The notes beneath the pieces were generated by a model. It was not told where the DNA came from. It ran no database searches and was given only the letters and a program-made list of their open reading frames with translations. DNA of 64,000 nucleotides, taken from NCBI RefSeq assembly GCF_000422505.1, contig NZ_KE383867.1:66494-130493 (forward strand), read 5' to 3'. The stretch comes from Paenibacillus pinihumi DSM 23905 = JCM 16419. Its GTDB lineage: Bacteria > Bacillota > Bacilli > Paenibacillales > Paenibacillaceae. A program made the translations under genes and the position numbers. Positions 1-8,527 of this stretch are shown piece after piece. Position 1 is the first letter of the stretch. The number at the start of each line of letters is the position of its first letter.

Positions 1-72
1 CCCGGCCCTGGAAAAGGCCCCGGGGGGAAAGGTCCTGGTCCAGGGGGAAACGGTACAGGTCCCGGCCCATGA
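1..72 (+). CDS. C-terminal end of a Gly/Pro-rich (collagen-like) protein, partial
   Basis: The first 23 codons of frame 1 are open to the window edge and end at TGA (70-72). They encode almost only Gly and Pro with a few Lys, Asn and Thr (PGPGKGPGG, then KGPGPGGNGTGPGP). The codons vary at the third position, as expected for a translated repeat rather than a simple DNA repeat. Collagen-like Gly-Pro tails occur in exosporium and other surface proteins of spore formers, but only the last residues are visible, so the protein cannot be named. No downstream gene in the same operon is apparent. Confidence 0.5.
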   Translation, partial: PGPGKGPGGKGPGPGGNGTGPGP

Positions 73-387
73 GGTGACGGGAATCCCCCGTGTCCAAAAC
101 CTTGTTGCAAGGCCCGGTAATTGTCAGTCTGTGCGGAGGCCAGATTCGTTACGAATTTCGTGCCGCGGCATCCGCATCCGCCCGCACGGACAGAGGTATC
201 AATAATAGGAGATCTTGTCATTATTCTCATACTCCCTTTAAACTCGACTGGGTGTTTATACCTGCACCATAGTATGCATAGGCGCTTATCCGGTGTCACA
301 CGAAGTTAAAGTTTCAATAAGATTTCTTGTTGTCCGCAGTTTGAACAGGGGGCAGGAGTCTGCCGTTTGCAGCAAGGAAAATCAGCT

Positions 388-430
388 TTGATGTCGAATA
401 CAATTCAAGACTATATACAAGATATACAAG
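388..430 (+). promoter_or_regulatory. Candidate promoter with GntR-like operator upstream of KDPG aldolase
   Basis: A -35-like TTGATG (388-393) and a -10-like TATATA (412-417) are 18 bases apart. A tandem repeat of ATATACAAG (413-421 and 422-430) overlaps the -10 and the expected transcription start. The repeat resembles the half-site of the Bacillus gluconate repressor operator (TATACAAG). This would fit sugar-acid control of the gene at 533, but it is inference from a short motif. Nothing else recognisable is seen between 73 and 532. Confidence 0.4.
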
Positions 431-532
431 CGTCCGGGTCTTTTTTATAGCCCGTCCAAACTGGCGTGAGGGCCGGACCGGGGGCCTCAAAGAAACCGGA
501 AATGCTTGATTATAAGAAGGAGGACATGTGCG

Positions 533-1165
533 GTGAGCAAACTGCTGGATATGCTGTTCGAACATAAAATTATAGCTATTTTTAGAGGATATAAAGGGCC
601 GGAGGCTGATGCGGCAGCATTGGCACTGATCGAGGGTGGAATACGGCTGATGGAAGTGACCATGAACACCGAAGAGGCGGCAGAGACGATCAGCCGCTGG
701 CGCGGGAAGTATGAAGGGAGAGCGGCGATTGGTGCCGGAACGGTACTTGATGTGGAGATGGCAAAGGAAGCTGTGGCTGCCGGTGCGAGTTTTCTGATCT
801 CGCCGAATTTAGATGAAGAGGTTGTCGAGTTCGGAGCGAGCCGCGGCATTTCCGTATGGCCCGGAGTAATGACGCCAACAGAAATTGTGCGCGCACGGAA
901 GGCAGGAGCTGAAGCGGTCAAAATTTTCCCTATGGCCTCGCTTGGCGTCGGCTATTTGGCTGAAATTTGCGCTCCGCTTAACAATATTCCTATGATTGCA
1001 ACCGGAGGCGTTGATCTGGGCAATATCAAGGACTACTTCGCTGCAGGAGCCTGCGCGGTCGGGATGGGCAGCAAACTGCTCAATAAGGAATGGATACGTG
1101 AAGGGAAATATGAACTTCTGACTGAGCAAGCGGCAAAATTCGTGAACGCGGCGGCGGGTAAATAA
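533..1165 (+). CDS. eda: 2-dehydro-3-deoxy-phosphogluconate (KDPG/KHG) aldolase
   Basis: Cytoplasmic class I aldolase that splits 2-keto-3-deoxy-6-phosphogluconate into pyruvate and glyceraldehyde-3-phosphate (Entner-Doudoroff and sugar-acid degradation). The 210-residue product is the usual family length and is a single TIM barrel. Visible motifs are IAIFRG near the N-terminus, EVTMNT with the catalytic Glu, IGAGTVL, ISPN, the Schiff-base lysine in AVKIFP, and the phosphate-binding ATGGV. The start is GTG at 533, placed by an AAGGAGG site at 518-523; an upstream extension in the same frame has no ribosome site. No 6-phosphogluconate dehydratase or KDG kinase gene lies beside it, so its pathway partner must be elsewhere. 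Confidence 0.93.
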   Translation: MSKLLDMLFEHKIIAIFRGYKGPEADAAALALIEGGIRLMEVTMNTEEAAETISRWRGKYEGRAAIGAGTVLDVEMAKEAVAAGASFLISPNLDEEVVEFGASRGISVWPGVMTPTEIVRARKAGAEAVKIFPMASLGVGYLAEICAPLNNIPMIATGGVDLGNIKDYFAAGACAVGMGSKLLNKEWIREGKYELLTEQAAKFVNAAAGK

Positions 1166-1205
1166 GGAAGTTTGACGTCGCGGTACAGCTCCTTAAAAAC
1201 AAAGA

Positions 1206-1231
1206 TGCCTGCGGGAACGAAGCCGCAGGCA
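1206..1231. terminator. Hairpin downstream of eda, orientation uncertain
   Basis: A perfect 9-bp stem (TGCCTGCGG/CCGCAGGCA) with an 8-base loop lies 40 bases after the eda stop. The T-rich flank is on the minus-strand side (AAAAACAAAG precedes it on the plus strand), so it is a poor plus-strand terminator by sequence. Confidence 0.4.
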
Positions 1232-1370
1232 CAAGAGAGAATATATAATAAGGGGGGTCATGTTTCACATTATAGGCAACGAAGATGAACCTAACCTGAA
1301 GCAAAGATTACAATTATATTACAAAATGTTACCCCATTAATTTTGGGATTACACAAAGCATGGTCATGGA

Positions 1371-1404
1371 GAAGGAAGCGGTTATAGCCGCTTCCTTCTT
1401 TGTA
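1371..1404 (+). terminator. Rho-independent terminator, plus strand
   Basis: An 11-bp perfect stem (GAAGGAAGCGG/CCGCTTCCTTC), a 6-base loop and a trailing TTTGTATTT. It separates eda from the germination operon. Apart from this and the hairpin at 1206, nothing recognisable lies between 1166 and 1577. Confidence 0.7.
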
Positions 1405-1577
1405 TTTAAAGACGTACTTCAAATGGATGCGAAACCGCAGGCTGAACATGCCGGGAGGGAGCAGCTGGAGCATCCAGTAAAACCATTCTACGAATAGTCA
1501 TGCAGAAATTGGGTACGATAATGTATGAAATTGACAGGCTGATGATTTGATCCGGCATTAGGGAGGGAGAAAGCTGT

Positions 1578-3038
1578 ATGTCAGAACTACATGATATCGA
1601 CCCGAAACGACTGGCAGAAAGGCTGGCTGAAAAGCTCCATCACCCGCCGGATTTAGTGAACCGGACATTTGCCCTCACGGATGATGCGCAGGTGCATTGT
1701 CTGTTTATCCGGACATTGATTGATATGGGCAAGGTAGAGGATTATGTATTTCAATTTCTGGATGAGGGCCAGGTAGATGTGAATGATAAAGGCCGGGACG
1801 CTGAGAAAATGGTGTCAAGGCTACTCAGGCGAATACCGCTCGTCCCTTCGGAGGTTGCTTCCGATTATGATACCTGTATCCGGGGGCTGCTGAACGGGCA
1901 ATGCGTTCTGCTGCTTCCGCACACGAATGAAGTACTGCTGCTGGATGCCAGCATGACGGTCAATCGTGCAATTGAAGAACCAAAGACAGAAACGACCGTT
2001 CATGGTCCGCGCGAAGGATTGACAGAGGACATTAGTATAAACCTGTCCTTGCTGCGCAAAAGAATCAAGGACCCTAACTTGCGGATTGAACTGCTGGAGG
2101 TTGGCCGTCAAACCAAAACGGTCATTAATATCATATATCTGCAAAACATGGCACCTAAAGAAGTCGTAGATTGCTTCCGTTCAAGGATTGAATCAGCCGA
2201 GGCCAATTCGATCCTGGACAGCACCAATTTGGAGGAATGGATTCAGGATAAGACCTTGTCCCCTTTTCCAACTCTGCTGGAGACGGAGCGCCCTGATGTG
2301 GCGACCTCACACATTCTTGAGGGACGGGTTGTAGTGCTTGTGGATAACAGCCCGTTTGCGCTGGTGGGTCCGATCACCTTGTTTCAGTTTTTTTCAGCAC
2401 CCGAGGATTACTATCAGAGAGCGGATGTTGCGACACTGCTCCGTTGGCTGAGGATGCTTTCTTTTCTGCTGGCCGTATTTGTTCCTGCTGTCTATGTGGC
2501 CGTTATATCCTACCATCAGGAATTGCTGCCGAACCCGCTCCTGATTAACATTGCCGCACAGCGGGAGGGAGTTCCTTTCCCCACCTTCATTGAAGCAGCT
2601 ATTATGCTGGTCACATTTGAAATATTGCGCGAGGCAGGCTTGCGCATGCCGCGGATTGCCGGCCAGGCGATTTCCATTGTGGGCGCTCTTGTGCTCGGGG
2701 AGGCTGCTGTTCAGGCGGGGCTGGTATCAGCGGCCATGGTTATTGTCGTATCAATTACTGCAATTGCCAACTTCGTCTCTCCCGCCTACAGCTTTGGCAT
2801 TTCCCAGAGGATTCTGCAATTCACTTATATGGCACTAGGCGGCTTCATGGGGTTATTTGGAATTTTATGCGGCGTGCTGTTTACAATCGTTCATCTGGCT
2901 TCGATCAAGTCGTTTGGCGTTTCGTATCTGGCACCTGTTGCGCCGACTGTGTTATCGGATTGGAAGGATATTCTCGCCAGAGCGCCTCTGCCGTTTTTGA
3001 AGAAGCCTCCGATTATGAACCGCAAGAAGATAAAGTAG
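1578..3038 (+). CDS. GerA-family spore germination protein, subunit A (GerKA type)
   Basis: Subunit A of a GerA-type nutrient germinant receptor, located in the spore inner membrane, where it forms an oligomeric receptor/channel with the B and C subunits. The 486-residue length is typical. The N-terminal ~250 residues form a soluble domain; conserved-looking stretches are VNDKGRDAEKM and EGRVVVLVDNSPFALVGP. Hydrophobic membrane segments follow from ~residue 295 to 460 (FLLAVFVPAVYVAVI; ISIVGALVLGEAAVQAGLVS). A GGAGGG site precedes the ATG. The stop is followed within 13 bases by the C-subunit gene, so this is the first gene of an A-C-D-B operon. The nutrient recognised cannot be told from sequence. 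Confidence 0.93.
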   Translation: MSELHDIDPKRLAERLAEKLHHPPDLVNRTFALTDDAQVHCLFIRTLIDMGKVEDYVFQFLDEGQVDVNDKGRDAEKMVSRLLRRIPLVPSEVASDYDTCIRGLLNGQCVLLLPHTNEVLLLDASMTVNRAIEEPKTETTVHGPREGLTEDISINLSLLRKRIKDPNLRIELLEVGRQTKTVINIIYLQNMAPKEVVDCFRSRIESAEANSILDSTNLEEWIQDKTLSPFPTLLETERPDVATSHILEGRVVVLVDNSPFALVGPITLFQFFSAPEDYYQRADVATLLRWLRMLSFLLAVFVPAVYVAVISYHQELLPNPLLINIAAQREGVPFPTFIEAAIMLVTFEILREAGLRMPRIAGQAISIVGALVLGEAAVQAGLVSAAMVIVVSITAIANFVSPAYSFGISQRILQFTYMALGGFMGLFGILCGVLFTIVHLASIKSFGVSYLAPVAPTVLSDWKDILARAPLPFLKKPPIMNRKKIK

Positions 3039-3050
3039 AAGGTGAAACGG

Positions 3051-4235
3051 ATGCGTAGGAAAATTATGCTAGTCATATTAGCCTTGTGCTGCCTTTGTGG
3101 ATTAACAGGGTGCTGGGACCTGGTTGAAATCAATCAACTCGCGATTGGTTCCATGGCCGGGGGGGATTTTGACCCTGAGACCAAAAAACAAATTGTTTAT
3201 TACCATATTATTAATCCTTCAGCTCTTGCTGTTCAAAAAGGATCAGGAGTTAAAGCTCCGGTCTACTCCTACCGGATCGAAGCGAATGATATGGCACAGT
3301 TGACCCTAAAGTCTTCCGATGTTATTCCGAGGGAGCTGTTTCCTGATCAATTCCAATCCCACATTGTATCAGAGCGCTTTGCAAGGCATGGCCTGGGGAA
3401 GTTTATTAACTTTGTCGAGCGGCAGTTCAACCGCCGAACAGACCTGTATTTGCTCATAACGGATTCACCAATGGATGAAGTGATGGATACCTTCACGCTG
3501 CTTGAGAGAATTCCCGGGCGATACATGCGTTCACTTATCGAATACCAAGCCAAAGTATCCAGTACCGTCAGCTTGAAATCGCGGGTGAAGGATCTGATTG
3601 AGAATATGGAAAGCACCCGTCTGACTGTGCTTCCGATTATTACCTTGAATAAGTCCAAGGAGTCCGCTACGACGAACAGATATGAGAGTATTGATGCCAA
3701 CAAGGGAAATATTGAAATCAATGGGGGCGCTGTATTTAAGAAGGATAAGATGATCGGCAAACTCAATTTCCAGGATGTCTCTTTGTATCATCTGCTGCAA
3801 GGGGATACGAAGGTCTACTTTTCCAACATCAAGCTGGATTCGGGTGTCGTAGACCTGTATGCAACGCGAATCAAAATCAAAAAAAGACTCTCGCTTGTAG
3901 ACGGAAAGCCCGTCTGGAATGTGGATATCCGGGCCAGGCTTGTTATTCTCAATAATCAGCAAAGTGAACGTTTGACAACAGCTAATATCGCAGATATCAA
4001 AAATGCGTTCAATGACAAGATCAAGGAGCAAGAGATGGCCTTTTTCGACAAGTATACAAAGAAAGGCTGGGACTTATACGGCCTGGAGGAAAGCATTAAT
4101 AACAAGCGCGGGAAGGACTGGGCAGCAGTGCGCGAAGACAAAAAAATATGGCAGACGACATCTCTAAATCTCAGTATTAAGACCAGATTAGCCGATGTCG
4201 GGGGAGCAATTGATCCGTATATGGGAACGCAATAA
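3051..4235 (+). CDS. Ger(x)C-family germinant receptor lipoprotein, subunit C
   Basis: Subunit C of the receptor: a diacylglycerol-anchored lipoprotein on the outer face of the spore inner membrane. The 394-residue product begins with a basic, hydrophobic signal peptide ending in a lipobox LTGC, with the modified Cys at residue 21. It continues with the family-typical WDLVEINQLAIG. GTG at 3042 is also in frame, but AGAAGGTG at 3037-3044 overlaps it and is well spaced for the ATG at 3051, which is preferred. It lies 12 bases after the A-subunit stop and 22 bases before the D-subunit start. Confidence 0.92.
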   Translation: MRRKIMLVILALCCLCGLTGCWDLVEINQLAIGSMAGGDFDPETKKQIVYYHIINPSALAVQKGSGVKAPVYSYRIEANDMAQLTLKSSDVIPRELFPDQFQSHIVSERFARHGLGKFINFVERQFNRRTDLYLLITDSPMDEVMDTFTLLERIPGRYMRSLIEYQAKVSSTVSLKSRVKDLIENMESTRLTVLPIITLNKSKESATTNRYESIDANKGNIEINGGAVFKKDKMIGKLNFQDVSLYHLLQGDTKVYFSNIKLDSGVVDLYATRIKIKKRLSLVDGKPVWNVDIRARLVILNNQQSERLTTANIADIKNAFNDKIKEQEMAFFDKYTKKGWDLYGLEESINNKRGKDWAAVREDKKIWQTTSLNLSIKTRLADVGGAIDPYMGTQ

Positions 4236-4257
4236 TAGAAAGAAGGAGGGGGTCTTG

Positions 4258-4464
4258 ATGATCGCGTTTATTATTTTTTTCCTCCTTTCTTATTGCTTTT
4301 CAATTTATCTCATGCGGAAAATGAAGAAGCAGGCCAAGGAATTCATCATGTTTTCTGTACTGGCCTGGCTTGGGTTTGTGCTGTGGATTTTTATTTTTTT
4401 GGACCGGCCGGTCAGCCCCAATCAGTGGATTACCTGGGTCATTGACACGGTAAAAGGGCACTAG
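4258..4464 (+). CDS. Small two-helix membrane protein, germinant receptor D subunit
   Basis: A 68-residue protein with two hydrophobic segments (residues 2-18, IAFIIFFLLSYCFSIYL; and ~30-48, IMFSVLAWLGFVLWIFIFL) separated by a short basic loop (MRKMKKQAK). Many GerA-type operons carry a 55-75 residue, two-helix D gene that modulates receptor function. Size, topology and operon position match that class; the sequence itself is poorly conserved in the family. AGAAGGAGGGGG (4241-4252) fixes the ATG at 4258; a longer reading overlapping the C subunit is unlikely. Confidence 0.8.
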   Translation: MIAFIIFFLLSYCFSIYLMRKMKKQAKEFIMFSVLAWLGFVLWIFIFLDRPVSPNQWITWVIDTVKGH

Positions 4465-4508
4465 CACTTCGCATAGAGAGCATATACACCAGGACGGGAG
4501 TGATGGAT

Positions 4509-5594
4509 ATGGAAAAGGTCCGGGTAAGCAGCTGGCAGTTTTATCTCTTGAGCTTTATGTATGTACTCGGAACGACGTTCTTTCTCCGTCCCGGAGGCCT
4601 CATTGCCATTGCCAAACAAGATGCCTGGATGGTATGGATCTGGACCGGAGCGGCAGGAATCGGGCTCGTCTATTTATGGATCAAGCTGGCCGAGCAATAC
4701 CCGCAGATGACGCTTGTAGAAATCTGTACAGCAGCAGCAGGCAAGTGGGTCGGGGGCGCTATCGCACTGTTGTATATTTTTTTGTTCATCCAGGTGTCAG
4801 GCTGGGTTGTCCGTAATCTGGGTGATTTTATGACGGCCACGCTGATGCCCCGAACTCCGATATCCGTGTTTCATATTATGATGTTAATTGTTGTCTGTTA
4901 CGCTGTGACCAAGGGGCTGGAGCCGATTATCAGATCCAATGAAATATTGACTCCGGTTATTGTGTTTACCTTTTTGATTATCTGCCTGCTGATGATTCCC
5001 GAGTGGAACACCGAGAGGATCATGCCTGCATTTCGTATGAACCTGTTTAAGACGATCAAGGAGACACGCAATATCATCGCCTTTCCGTATATTGAGGTCA
5101 TTGCATTGATGATGGTATATCCATATGTAAATAAAGGAAAAAAGAAAGCGATGTTTCTCGGCGTTCTGGTCGCAACATTCATTTTATGTGCGGTGACCCT
5201 GTTCATGGTAGGGGTGTTGGGCCCTACCCGTGCCGCTCATGGTACTTCTCCATTGTTCCTGATCGTACAGGAAATACGGATCGGGCCGCTGATTGAGCAT
5301 CTGGAGGCTTCGGTTACGGTAGTGCTTTTGGTGGCCATCTTTGTCAAGTTGTCCTTTACGTTCTATGCTGCCGTACTTGGTTTGTGCCAATTATTTGGTA
5401 TCAAGGACCGGTTTTGGATAGCTGCCCCTCTTATACTGATTGTGTCCAGCCTGTCCCTTGCAAGCGAAAATGTCGTGGAAAATATTATGTGGGACAGCCG
5501 CTATGTGTTCGAATATGAAATGTGGCACGGTATCATTTTTCCGCTGTTTTTTTTGGGGCTGACCTGGTTTCGCAAACGCCGGGCCCAAAGATGA
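4509..5594 (+). CDS. GerAB/GerKB-type germinant receptor permease subunit B
   Basis: Subunit B of the receptor, an APC-superfamily-like integral membrane protein thought to bind the germinant. It has 361 residues with about ten hydrophobic helices (for example SWQFYLLSFMYVLGTTFFL, AIALLYIFLFIQVSGWVV, HIMMLIVVCYAVTKGLE). A conserved early GT/RPGG motif is visible. GTG 4500, ATG 4503 and ATG 4509 are all in frame; AGGACGGGAG ending at 4500 favours ATG 4509. It is the last gene of the operon, after the D subunit. Confidence 0.92.
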   Translation: MEKVRVSSWQFYLLSFMYVLGTTFFLRPGGLIAIAKQDAWMVWIWTGAAGIGLVYLWIKLAEQYPQMTLVEICTAAAGKWVGGAIALLYIFLFIQVSGWVVRNLGDFMTATLMPRTPISVFHIMMLIVVCYAVTKGLEPIIRSNEILTPVIVFTFLIICLLMIPEWNTERIMPAFRMNLFKTIKETRNIIAFPYIEVIALMMVYPYVNKGKKKAMFLGVLVATFILCAVTLFMVGVLGPTRAAHGTSPLFLIVQEIRIGPLIEHLEASVTVVLLVAIFVKLSFTFYAAVLGLCQLFGIKDRFWIAAPLILIVSSLSLASENVVENIMWDSRYVFEYEMWHGIIFPLFFLGLTWFRKRRAQR

Positions 5595-5600
5595 ACCGGA

Positions 5601-5628
5601 TGCGAGAGGGCAAAGCCTCACTTTTTTA
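5601..5628 (+). terminator. Weak terminator after the germination operon
   Basis: AGGGC-AAA-GCCT with one bulge, followed by CACTTTTTTA. Short stem but a clear T run, seven bases after the permease stop codon. Confidence 0.45.
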
Positions 5629-5727
5629 TGGCAGATCCATCTCCAAGAAGCGGTTGCCGGCATGCGAGCCGGAACAGCTCTGACAAGGAATATAGGCATT
5701 AGGTACAGGAGTAGTCTGGACAATTTG

Positions 5728-5757
5728 TTTACGCTAGCCGACCATGTCAGGTATAAT
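5728..5757 (+). promoter_or_regulatory. SigA-type promoter of the transglutaminase-like gene
   Basis: A -35 TTTACG (5728-5733), an 18-base spacer, and a perfect -10 TATAAT (5752-5757). The start codon of the following gene is about 35 bases downstream of the -10. Confidence 0.6.
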
Positions 5758-5793
5758 AGGGCTAGCAAAAATGAAACGGTTAAGGGGGTACGA

Positions 5794-6681
5794 ATGAAGA
5801 AGACGCTGATGAAGTGGACCCTGACGGCCGCTATCTTCTTCTTTGGCCTGGGGACTGAACTGAAATTCGAATCCGTATTTGCTGATTCTTCCGCCATTAC
5901 GAACCTGGATCAACTAAGAGGCGTGTTTGAAAACCGGCTGTTGACGCGAACTGAAGAGTTCACTGTATCTTACTCCGGGGATAAGGAGCAGTTGTCCAAG
6001 CAACTTCCCGGCTTGTTAAGGGAGGCTACTGAGCAGGACGACTATACGGCCTATATTGTTGATTCTTATTTCTATACACTCCGTACATGGAGCGCGAGGG
6101 CCAAGCTTACCGTGACGATTCAATACCGGGAGACACCGGAGGAGACTGCCGAGGTGAATCGGCAGGTAAGTCATATTGTCAAGCAGATTATAAGCCCAAG
6201 GATGAATGGTCATGAGAAGGTCAAAGAGATTCACGACTGGCTGGTCCGTTACCTGCAATATGATACACGTTATGAGCGATATACAGCCTATCAAGCGCTC
6301 CAGGACCGCAGGGCTGTCTGTCAGGGCTATGCACTGCTTGCCTACAAAATGCTGAATGAAGCCGGGATTAAGAATAAAATTGTCGAGGGAACCGTTGCTT
6401 CAGGTGATCATGCCTGGAATCTGGTGCTGTTGGACGGGAAATGGTACCATCTGGATGTGACCTGGGATGACCCTGTACCGAATCGTGATGATCTGCTTTC
6501 GTACAACTATTATTTGAAAACGGATGAACAGATTCGCCAAGACCATGCATGGACCAAGGAGTATCCAAAGGCACTTCTCTCCTATGAGACGACCCTTGAA
6601 AGCTTGAAGAAGAGTGATCCGGCGCGACAGACATTTTATATCCGGTTGGCCGAGCTCATCCGCAAGGCGGAAAATGAATGA
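5794..6681 (+). CDS. Secreted transglutaminase-like (cysteine protease-fold) protein
   Basis: A 295-residue protein with an N-terminal signal peptide or membrane anchor (KKTLMKW, hydrophobic to ~residue 22, then SVFADSS as a likely cleavage region). A transglutaminase-core domain lies at ~residues 140-240. The Cys-His-Asp triad is readable: Cys in RRAVCQGYALLAYKML, His in GDHAWNLVLLDGKWYHLD, and Asp in HLDVTWDDP. Such domains in Bacilli are often extracytoplasmic and of unknown substrate. The ATG at 5794 has a TAAGGGGG site; a longer in-frame reading would start upstream of the promoter at 5728-5757. It is monocistronic, ending before a long terminator hairpin. Confidence 0.85.
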   Translation: MKKTLMKWTLTAAIFFFGLGTELKFESVFADSSAITNLDQLRGVFENRLLTRTEEFTVSYSGDKEQLSKQLPGLLREATEQDDYTAYIVDSYFYTLRTWSARAKLTVTIQYRETPEETAEVNRQVSHIVKQIISPRMNGHEKVKEIHDWLVRYLQYDTRYERYTAYQALQDRRAVCQGYALLAYKMLNEAGIKNKIVEGTVASGDHAWNLVLLDGKWYHLDVTWDDPVPNRDDLLSYNYYLKTDEQIRQDHAWTKEYPKALLSYETTLESLKKSDPARQTFYIRLAELIRKAENE

Positions 6682-6786
6682 CAGCCTGGATAAAGGCTGG
6701 CGTTTGATGAGGAAGAGAAGGCTGGTTAAGCGGTTTAGCAGTATTGTGAAGTCTGTATCCGTGTGATATTGAATATTTTGGGATGA

Positions 6787-6903
6787 AAAGGCAGCTGCAT
6801 CGCCGTGTTCATGATAGGCTTACCTTCCAGTAGCGGGTTAAATGGTTTAACCTGTTTACTTGATGGAAGCCTGTCATGACGGCGTGATGGAGCTGCCTTT
6901 TTT
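6787..6903. terminator. Very long imperfect hairpin, probable bidirectional terminator
   Basis: AAAGGCAGCT (6787-6796) pairs with AGCTGCCTTT (6891-6900), followed by further T. Inside, CATC/GATG, GCCGT/ACGGC, CATGA-AGG/CCTGTCATG and TTCCA/TGGAA also pair, making an arm of about 45 bases on each side. It lies between two convergent genes and can serve both. Its length is unusual for a terminator. Confidence 0.65.
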
Positions 6904-6976
6904 GTGTTCAAATATCCTTAGCAAGGTTCAAGCAATTTTGCTGCCAGTGATCTTGGGAGCGGAAACGATGCGGCTA

Positions 6977-8128
6977 TTAACCCTCGTTGCGGCGGCTTGC
7001 AGTCATCTGCTGCCATACGGAACCGGCGGCTTCCTCGCCCCGCTCAATCCGCTCCAGCGCTATTTGAGCCTGGAGCCGGATTTCGAACTCCTCATCTTGG
7101 GCGGCCTTGCGCAGCGCTTCCAGTGCGGAATCATCCCCGATTTCATACAAGTAACGGGCAGCCCGCCACCTTACCAGCTTGTTGCTGTCCTCCAGTGATT
7201 CAATCATCGGCCCGATTGCTGCCGGATCGCCGAGGTCGGACAAGGTGTCTCCCGCCGTCCTGCGGACGGAAGGCGAACGGTCCTTCAGTGCTGTGAACAA
7301 ATGCGGCATAGCTTCCGGAATGCGAAGATCGCCGAGATAGACGACTGCAAGCCTGCGGATCGAGGCATTCTCGTCCCCCAGCGCCTGAGCGAGCAGCGGG
7401 AGAAACTCCGCACCTGGAGATACCCGTTCCATCGCCGCATAACGGTCTTTCCAGTCCGGCAGAATCAGCCGCTGTGCGAGTTCATCAGCACTTAGCGGTG
7501 CAGGTCTTGGCGGTGCTGTGCCCTCGACGGGTGCGGCAGAGCCTTGTGCCTTGGCAGCTTCGATCAGCTCGCGCAGTCTCTCTGCCGTATATGCTGCGGC
7601 CAACTCATTCACGACCTCTGTCATAATTTCCTCCGGCTCTCCGTATCGGACGCCGAGATCCTCCAGCATCCGTTCGCGAATCATGCCGGACCCGGCAGCC
7701 TCCTGAACGGCAGCGGCGAACTGTTCCGGCAGTGCGGAGCGGGATTCGCTGTCACCTATGCGGACGCGGATCTGCATGGGAATGCCCCTGTACATTTGCA
7801 CCAACACTTGCGCTTCGCCATAAGCTGTATCTTCCTGTCCTGCAGCTCCTGCCCCTTGGGCGGCGCCGGAATCACCTGCAAGCAGCTGTCTCGTTTGCTC
7901 CAGAATCGGCTGCCAGTCTGCGGTTGATTTGCGGTCGAGCGCGATAAAATCGGCGGTGCGGAATACACTGCGTACCCCCTCAATTTGCAGCAGGCTGCGG
8001 AGCGGCTCGGGCGCCTGCTCGAGCTGTTTGGTTGTATACGTGTAGCGCTGCCCGGGCGGCAGCTTTATATCAAGATTAAGCTTCATGGAATTCGGGCTTG
8101 GTGTCGGTTCAATGGAAAGTAGCTTCAA
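6977..8128 (-). CDS. cvfC: CvfC/YpgR-like protein: Nfu-type N-terminal domain plus HEAT repeats
   Basis: A 383-residue cytoplasmic protein resembling Bacillus YpgR and Staphylococcus CvfC (conserved virulence factor C). Residues ~1-85 resemble the NifU/Nfu N-terminal scaffold domain (SIEPTPSPNSMKLNLD, GVRSVFRTADFIALDR) but no Fe-S cysteine pair is visible. Residues ~225-365 contain HEAT-like repeats (DENASIRRLAVVYLGDL, DRSPSVRRTAGDTLSDLGD, DSNKLVRWRAARYLYEIGD, DEEFEIRLQAQIALERIE). The start is a TTG (8126-8128) behind an excellent AAAGGAGG site. The biochemical role is not established; the HEAT part suggests protein-protein contacts. Confidence 0.82.
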   Translation of the reverse strand: MKLLSIEPTPSPNSMKLNLDIKLPPGQRYTYTTKQLEQAPEPLRSLLQIEGVRSVFRTADFIALDRKSTADWQPILEQTRQLLAGDSGAAQGAGAAGQEDTAYGEAQVLVQMYRGIPMQIRVRIGDSESRSALPEQFAAAVQEAAGSGMIRERMLEDLGVRYGEPEEIMTEVVNELAAAYTAERLRELIEAAKAQGSAAPVEGTAPPRPAPLSADELAQRLILPDWKDRYAAMERVSPGAEFLPLLAQALGDENASIRRLAVVYLGDLRIPEAMPHLFTALKDRSPSVRRTAGDTLSDLGDPAAIGPMIESLEDSNKLVRWRAARYLYEIGDDSALEALRKAAQDEEFEIRLQAQIALERIERGEEAAGSVWQQMTASRRNEG

Positions 8129-8313
8129 GGAAATAACCTCCTTTATATTGCAGCCTGTTCGGCCGGGTTGTCTTTATATAGTTTAACGTAATCAAGGTCT
8201 CAATGCGAGCTGCTTCCAGCAGCAGACTTTACGGCAGGACGAATGAAAACGCCCCCTAAAGCCCAAAATGGTTAACAGTACAGGAATATTCCGAAGGGAA
8301 AGGGGTGGGGTGA

Positions 8314-8412
8314 ATGATCAGAAGGGAAGGGGATTTTTTCACCGGGGTGTTCAATGCTTCGCTGCTGTGTCTGCCGTTTTGGACTGTCGTGCTCTGGTTA
8401 ATATGCAGGTAG
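8314..8412 (+). CDS. Possible 32-residue membrane miniprotein
   Basis: The reading frame MIRREGDFFTGVFNASLLCL, then PFWTVVLWLICR, has a charged N-terminus and one hydrophobic segment of about 18 residues ending in Cys-Arg. AGGGGTGGGG lies just upstream of the ATG. It sits in the otherwise empty 8129-8527 interval, and nothing else is recognised there. No family is recognised; it may be a chance frame. Confidence 0.3.
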   Translation: MIRREGDFFTGVFNASLLCLPFWTVVLWLICR

Positions 8413-8527
8413 GACTGCCCGGATGTCCGCAGGCTGCTTTTGCTTTTGAGTGAGCGTCCGGTTTGCTCTCTGATTAGCGATCCTGTTATGCTAGATAATA
8501 GATTAAGGCAGCAAAGGAGTTGACGGC

